NCBI GenBank assembly: GCA_016858145.1
Contig: JAEHOE010000020.1
Location: 124,001-188,000, forward strand
DNA from: Edaphochlamys debaryana
Taxonomy: Eukaryota > Chlorophyta > Chlorophyceae > Chlamydomonadales
Length of the DNA stretch: 64,000 nucleotides
Direction: 5' to 3'
The position numbers were made by a program, and so were the translations under genes. Shown here in pieces: positions 58,301 through 64,000 of this stretch (position 1 is the first letter of the stretch; each line of letters starts with the position of its first letter). The notes beneath the pieces are model-generated. The model was not told the DNA's origin and did no database searches. It was given only the letters and a program-made list of their open reading frames with translations.

Positions 58301-58820
58301 CGGTGGTGGCGGCGGTGCCGCCCCCGCCTTCGACAGCGTGCCGCAGCGCGTGGCTCGGCTGCGGGCGCTGCGGGAGGAGGTGGCTGCCACTGAGGCGCTG
58401 CTGGCGACGCTGCGGCGCATGGCGGCGCAGGAGGAGGCGGCGCTGGCGGCGGCGGGCGTGGTGGCGGGCGGGGCGGCGGGCGGGGCGGCGGATCGTCCGG
58501 GGTTGAGAGGGGTCGGAGGGGCGGGCGCGGGGGGTCCCGCTGGGGCAGGTAGGGCAGGAGGCGGGGCTGGGGCGGGGCAAGGGTTCGTGCGGGAGGAAGC
58601 GCGGGCGGATGGGGCTGAGGTGGTTGTGATCGAGGAGTCGGAGCCGGGGTCAGAGGAGGAGGAGGGGGCGGGCGGGGTGGGTGAGGGCCAGGCCGGGGTG
58701 GAGGAGGAGGAGGCGTGGGAGCAGTGGCCGGACGAGGAGGAGGAGGCGAGCATGGTGCCGACGCAGCGGTGGGGCGCGGGGGGCATGATGCTGGCTGAGA
58801 GGCTGCACCTGCTCAGCTGA
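55357..58820 (+). CDS. SAM-domain protein with long low-complexity body (1064 aa)
   Basis: Three exons, 55357-55392, 55483-55591 and 55771-58820, total 3195 nt in phase. The first two exons and the start of the third join into a sterile alpha motif: SLRSWLQ, YLRLDKYLPRLEAAGLD, LARLTDEELAALGLPLG, PRKKIRI (residues ~5-60). SAM domains mediate protein or RNA interaction. The rest is Pro/Gln/Ala/Gly/Ser-rich and disordered, with an Arg-rich KRYRSWDG segment. Near the C-terminus there is a short helix with coiled-coil character (VARLRALREEVAATEALL...RRMAAQEEAAL), then an acidic tail ending AERLHLLS. The start ATG at 55357 was chosen because its 12-codon exon supplies the first SAM residues and ends at a good GTGAGC donor. 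Scaffolding role is inference; no catalytic domain. Confidence 0.82.
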
Positions 58821-59836
58821 TAGACCCCATCAGTTGGGCACATACGTACACGTGGCTCGCCGCGTAGCACGCTTAGTCCTTAGTTATACTGTAACGGGAA
58901 AGGCCAGGGGCATGAGCAGATTCGTCAAGACTCTGGTCTGTGCTTGTGCAATGCAGGTCCGTTTGGAACCAGAGTTTGGGTCCTTGGTGTGTCCCGACTC
59001 TGGCTTTAACGGAGCGTGCGGGTTGGAACACCTGTAACAACTCTTCCGCCGCACAGCACCAGGGCCAGCGGTTGCGGCCGCCAGCAGCTAGCGGCTGGCT
59101 GGAGGATGCAGGGGAGCTGAAGGCCGGGACCCGGAAGTGCTTGTCAGGTTCGAGATTTACAGCTCGAGCTACTCGGTATGAGTTGCATGCAGCAGCCGCA
59201 CCCTCATCTCCCCGACATGGGGGTCCTCCGTCCAATACCCCGCATCATGAATATGTATCGATGCCGCACGTCCCGGCTGCGCCTCTAGTTGTCTAGTAAA
59301 GTCGATGAGCTTGTAAGTTCATGGCTATTAACACTGCATGGAGAAACACAACCTCCTGCTCCCGTCAGTTCCAGCACGCAACGGCCCCCACGCCCTCATT
59401 GCCAGAGGAGCTCGGAGCGTGAGCGTAGACCCCTGCGGCTTATGGCTGCATTCAGGTATTGATATGTCCGTACGCGGAACCCCTTGGCTATCATACCAAG
59501 AAACGAGCACACAGCAATGTGTATATACAGACTTCCGAGACGACACGCACATGGCCATGAAAACGGCCATCCAAGACCACGAATTGATGAAGGTCAGTGC
59601 CTTAACCCACCCTCAATGTTCCCTCGCCATGTCCTTCAACCCATCGATAAGCTCCAGCCCTGGAAGCCATGGCTTCCAGTCCTGTCCCTATATGTAGCCC
59701 TCGAGCTAGACCAGGGCTGGCCTCGACCCTCTCCAGTCACAGACCGATCCGGCGCCCATCTCAGCGCCCCCATGCAGCCACGAGCCTCAGCGTCTCCAGC
59801 AGTCCAGGACACCTGCCAGCCGCCCGCGGGAACCGC
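58821..59836. other. Convergent 3' flanks of the SAM gene and gene E
   Basis: No gene supported. The region holds the 3' ends of two convergent genes. Confidence 0.5.
58890..58894 (+). promoter_or_regulatory. TGTAA, probable polyadenylation signal of the SAM gene
   Basis: TGTAA occurs 70 bases after the stop codon. This pentamer is the usual chlorophycean polyadenylation signal. Confidence 0.45.
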
Positions 59837-62800
59837 TTAAGCACCGACAAGCCTCAGCATCTCCGTTTCCCGGATCGACATGTTGGGGCTGACGGCGTCC
59901 TTCACCACCCGCTCGCAGGCCACGTCCAGCTTGCCGTCCGCGCCCCGGCGCGTGCCGCACGACTTGAACTCGCCGTCAGAGTATTCGGCCAGTACGACAA
60001 AATCGTCACTGGCCGCTCCTCCGACCGTGTTTCCGGCCGCCAGTTGGAACAGGGTGTAGCTCACGGCCAGGGTGGGCGTGGGCGGCTCGAGGTCGGTTGG
60101 CTCGGGCGGCGAGTCCGTAACGCCCGAGATAACGGTCTTAACGACCCGGGTGTAGCCCGGCGGCGCCGCCACGGGATCGCCGCCCGCGACGAGCGTTACG
60201 GTGCGGGCGGGGGAGGTGCTGACGAGGGTCTTGGTGGTTAGGACCTTGGAGCCCTCGTCGTACTGGCTGGACGTGTAGCGGTTGGTGAAGGCCTCGGCGG
60301 CGGTTATGGTCGTACCGGCCACGTGCGCGACGGCGCATTGCTCCTGGGAGGAGCGCGCTTTGAGGAAATGGGTGGTGCCGGCGGCACAGGGGGTGCAGGA
60401 GGTGGAGCCGGTACCGGAGGCGAAGGTGCCGGGGGGGCAGGCCTTGCAAGGATCCCCGGCTTGGGCGGCGAAGTAGCCGGGCTTGCAGGCGGTGCTGCGG
60501 CGGGAGGGTGGGGAGGAAACACGGTCAGCGTCCTTAACAGCAGCTGAGGCGGCCCGCAAAGACATCCCGCAAGACCACCGCGGCATGCTACCCCATGTCC
60601 CCATCCCGCCTCTCCCATCTGTGTCTCACCACTCCGATCCTCCGATGCGGTCCGTGGAGGTCCCGGCGGCGCAGGGAGCGCAGGCCGTCAGCCCCGGGGC
60701 GGCAGCGATGGAGCCAATGGCGCAGGTCACACACGCGTCACGGCCAAAGTCGGGGCTGGGGGCTCCGACGGTGCCGGCGGGGCAGGCCTCGCACTTGTCC
60801 GCCGCAGCACACCCGGACGCACGCCCCGAGCCCGCCGGGCACGTGAAGGCCCCGGCCGCCGAGATGCGGTCACATGCGGCGCACGTGGGCACGCCTGCAA
60901 GCTCCGAGCCGCTCGTATCCCCGGAGCAAGGGCTGCACTTGGTCGCCCCAGTATCGCTGGACGAGCCCAGGGGGCAGGGGGTGCACTCGAGGGACTTGGG
61001 CTCTGTGGAGTAGAAGCCCTTATCGCAGGGCATGCAGACGGGGTCGAAGAAGTTGTAGGGGTTCCCTGGCAGGATCACGCCCTGCTTGACGTAGCTGCCG
61101 GCGGGGCAGGGGGTGCACTCGGCGGCGCCCTCGCCAGAGGTCGTGCCGGCGGCGCAGGGCTCGCACTACATTGGAGGGGGCGGAATGGGGCAAGAGGAAA
61201 GAGCAAGGCGGGAGGTGAGGTTTGCGGCACGTGCAAGCGGTGATGATCAGCGTGAGGCCGACCCACATAAGATCAGATCCGGTGCAAGCCGGGTCGATGC
61301 GGTTTCACAACCACCGCCCCACCCACTTCCCACAACTGTGCACTGCGTCCGGTGCATGCCCCCGTTGCCCTACGGTACCCCGCCCCCACCCCCACCCCCA
61401 CTCTCACTCCCACTCCCAACAGCCGTGGCTCACCGTGTCTGCCACCAGGCCCTCAGCGCTGGAAAAGGTGTTCGCGGGGCAAGGGATGCACTGGCCAGTG
61501 GGCTCCCCATCAGAGCCTGCGACAAAGTATCGGCCGGGCGGGCACAGGCGGCAGTGGCCCGGGTGGCTGCTGCCCTTGGGGGCGGCGGTGCGGGCAGGGC
61601 AGGCCTTGCAGCCACCGGCGGTGCCCGGTGTGTCGCTGTAGGTGTCCTCGGGGCACAGCGTGCACTCGCCGGACTCGTCATCCACAAAGGAGCCGGCGGG
61701 GCAGATCTGGAGCATAGGGGAGGAGGGCGTAAGGGAAGGTAAGTGCCGTGATGGCGGGTACGGGACGGAGCCCGCCTGCCCGCATGCTGGTGGAGAATAC
61801 CTCCGATGTGGAGGCTCAGCCCGAGTGCACCGGTCGGACACTGACGTTGAGTGGACTCCTGGTTCAGCTGGTTGCTGTCTGCTTCCTGCTCCCATTAAAA
61901 GCGCGCACCTTGCACTGCGTGAGGCTGCGTGCGCCGGGCTTGGAGGTGTAGCCCTCGGGGCAGGCCTTGCACGACTGCGGGGGGTGGTGGGGGGGGGGGG
62001 GAGGGGGGGGGCGAGCGTTAGGAGGCACGCATGAAGCTACGGCACAGCGCCAGCAGCCAGCCACCCGCAGCCGCATTACCAAACGCTGCTTGGGCCCTTT
62101 GCCATCACACAGCACCCACCATCCAGGCCCCCCTCCTTCCCTCCTGAACCCACCCCCCACGTGGACTACTCACCCCCTGGGCGCCCGGCTCGTCCTGGTA
62201 GGAGGCGGGGGGGCAGAGCTCCGCGCGGCCCGTGGTGGTCGACACGTAGGAGCCGGGGGGCACGATGGTGCACTCCGTAGCGCCTGGAGGGGCGGGGCGG
62301 GCAGAGGCGTGCAGCAGCCGTGGGTGAGACGGATGCGGGGACGGGCGCGGGCACGGCGGGGTGCTGGGGGCGGGGACGTGACATTGTAAAGGCGGTGATA
62401 GGACCGATGGATGGAGTGAGATGGCACAGCCTCGAGACTCACCCTCGGGAGCCACGTGGCCGGCGGGGCAAGGCTTGCAGGCGTTGGGGGTGCCCGGCTT
62501 GTCGGCATAGGTGTTGCGGGGGCACTGGGGGGGAAAAGGAGGGAGCAAGGGGTTTTTTGATGGGGCCATTGGCTGGGTACTGCAAGCGTGTCACGCTGAC
62601 CCAAGGGCCAGAGGCAACGGGCGGTCGTACGGCAGGTGCGTGTGCTCGTGCCCGTACTCACCAGGCTGCAGTAGCCGCTGCCGTACGATCCTGCCGGGCA
62701 CTGGCTGCACTCCGTGGCGCCCCCGCGGGACCAGTAGCCGCTGGGGCAGGGCGTGCAGGAGCCCAACGTGCCGGGCTGCGTCGAGAAGGTGTTGGACGGA

Positions 62801-64000
62801 CACCTGGGGAGGTGAAGGAGCGCGGCGGGGTTACCGTACCGAAAAGGCTATGAGGCCCGCACAGGGTGGGATCGCGGTTCGCTCGCGCTGCAGGAGCCGT
62901 GCCGCAACGCTCAGTACGGCATCACGCGGCACGGTACGGCAGAGTACGACAGGGACTCACTCGGAGCAGGAGCCGTAGCTAGTGATGTAGCTGCCGGCGG
63001 GGCAGGCGTCGCACTGCGCGGAGCCCTCGTCCGCCGTGGCGCCTTTGCGGGGACGGGCAGGTGGGGGTTGGGTGCTTGGGATGTGTGGCAAGCAAGGATG
63101 TGGGTCGGGGCCTCAGAGGCACTTGGCAACTGCTGACAGGGCTGGGATGTGGGTCGGGTTGTGAGCAGCACCGGGCTCCGGGCGGACAGTGAGGGGTCAA
63201 GGGTTCAGGTCTAGGGCGCACCTAGGGGGCAGGCCTTGCAGCCGACGCCTGAGTAGCCCGGCTTGTCGTTGTACGTGTTGCGTGGGCACTCCAGGCACTT
63301 GCCGTACCGGTATGAGTCCGTCTCGCTGTTGACGTACCAGCCCTGTGGGCGGGTGCGGCACAAGAGCCGTGAGTTCGATCCGTAGGACCCGATACAGGCG
63401 AGCCCGCCTCCAGGGGCACATAGCATGGCACCCCACTCTGCATCTCGGAAACCCGATAAATGCATGATTGTGTCCGTCTAGAGGGCCCAAACGCACGTCA
63501 GCGCACCCAGCTTGCTGCTCCTCTTCCAGCTCCTTGTTCCCTCCGCGCACCCCTTGCTTCGCCCGCCCGACCCAGATGGTCTTCCCTTGCCTGCCCCACC
63601 CACTCTCCCTGCCCCCGTCCCCAGCGACGCTCCACCCACCACAGGGCACAGCTCGCAGCTGGTGCTGCCGACCCCGCTGGTGCTGCCGAAGGGGCAGCGC
63701 CTGCACTCCGAGGAGCCCGGCTGGGTGCTGTACGTGCCTGTCGGGACACACGGCAGTACAGGGGGGCGGTCAAGAAGCTAGCGCAGATAACCGTAAGGTC
63801 AACCCCGAGACGGGCTTCTAGGGAGTGGAATGTCAAAATGAACTAAGCACCGGACCCCCTGGGCCCTGGCTAACTCATGCTGTGCAGGTCGTGCGCCCGT
63901 GCCGGGATGCCGGTCGCCACACGCACCCTCCGGGCAGGGCTCGCACACGAGAGGGTCGAAGCTGTACTCCCTGTACAGCCGGGATCCAGCGGGGCAGGGG
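59837..64000 (-). CDS. Gene E: secreted cysteine-rich GCC2/GCC3-repeat protein (5' end outside window)
   Basis: Visible exons on the minus strand: >64000-63927, 63737-63640, 63342-63222, 63042-62961, 62803-62662, 62524-62443, 62283-62174, 61974-61909, 61706-61434, 61165-60630 and 60494-59837 (stop TAA). Phases agree throughout. The module order matches genes A-D with three differences. Exon 61706-61434 is a fusion of two exons that are separate in A-D (71 + 202 nt = 273 nt exactly). The exon at 62524-62443 (CPRNTYADKPG...) has no counterpart in A-D. The exon at 62283-62174 joins a GATECTIVPPGSY module to the CPPASYQDEPGAQ module that is a lone 39-nt exon in A-D. The C-terminal domain is intact (TITAAEAFTNRY, TVTLVAGGDP, SDDFVVLAEYSDG, ending LRLVGA). 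It is the most divergent copy in the window. Confidence 0.88.

Overview
This is nuclear DNA of a GC-rich eukaryote, most likely a chlorophyte green alga of volvocalean/chlorophycean type. The evidence is many short GT-AG introns in GC-rich coding sequence, a plastid-targeted front-end fatty acid desaturase with an N-terminal cytochrome b5 domain, a chromovirus-type Ty3/gypsy retrotransposon, a TGTAA motif shortly after one stop codon, and long Ala/Gly/Pro-rich low-complexity protein. No rRNA, tRNA, CRISPR or bacterial operon features were seen. Species is not assigned.

The window is dominated by five paralogous multi-exon genes (called A to E here) for secreted cysteine-rich proteins. They are built from many GCC2/GCC3 (ephrin-receptor-like) modules and end in one conserved C-terminal domain of about 190 residues that I do not recognise. 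A (185-4726, +) is cut by the left edge. B (25809-31996, -) and C (32765-40567, +) stand head to head as the arms of a large inverted duplication (about 24.1-41.65 kb). D (42060-47395, +) follows C in tandem. E (59837->64000, -) is cut by the right edge. The exon models were checked by splice sites and reading phase: B is 899 aa, C 1134 aa and D 889 aa, with exon sizes almost constant between copies.

Between A and B (5-25.8 kb) lies a block of mobile DNA. It contains a complete, very young Ty3/gypsy chromovirus (5053-12918, minus strand, 427-bp LTRs with one difference seen, 5-bp target duplication). Its reverse transcriptase is interrupted by four short spliceosomal-type introns, one of which splits the catalytic YLDD motif. 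Next come an interspersed repeat family (R), two copies of an unrecognised coiled-coil protein gene in inverted arrangement, a 2.3-kb long-TIR element carrying 348-bp tandem units and nested in an R copy with an 8-bp target duplication, and a 1.0-kb non-autonomous hAT-like element with an 8-bp target duplication.

Between D and E lie two ordinary genes transcribed divergently from a 349-bp spacer: a 14-exon, 512-aa plastid cytochrome b5-fusion front-end desaturase (50116-55007, -), and a 1064-aa SAM-domain protein with a long low-complexity body (55357-58820, +). The remaining stretches (16.2-18.4, 22.2-24.1, 47.4-50.1 and 58.8-59.8 kb) hold no gene I can support.
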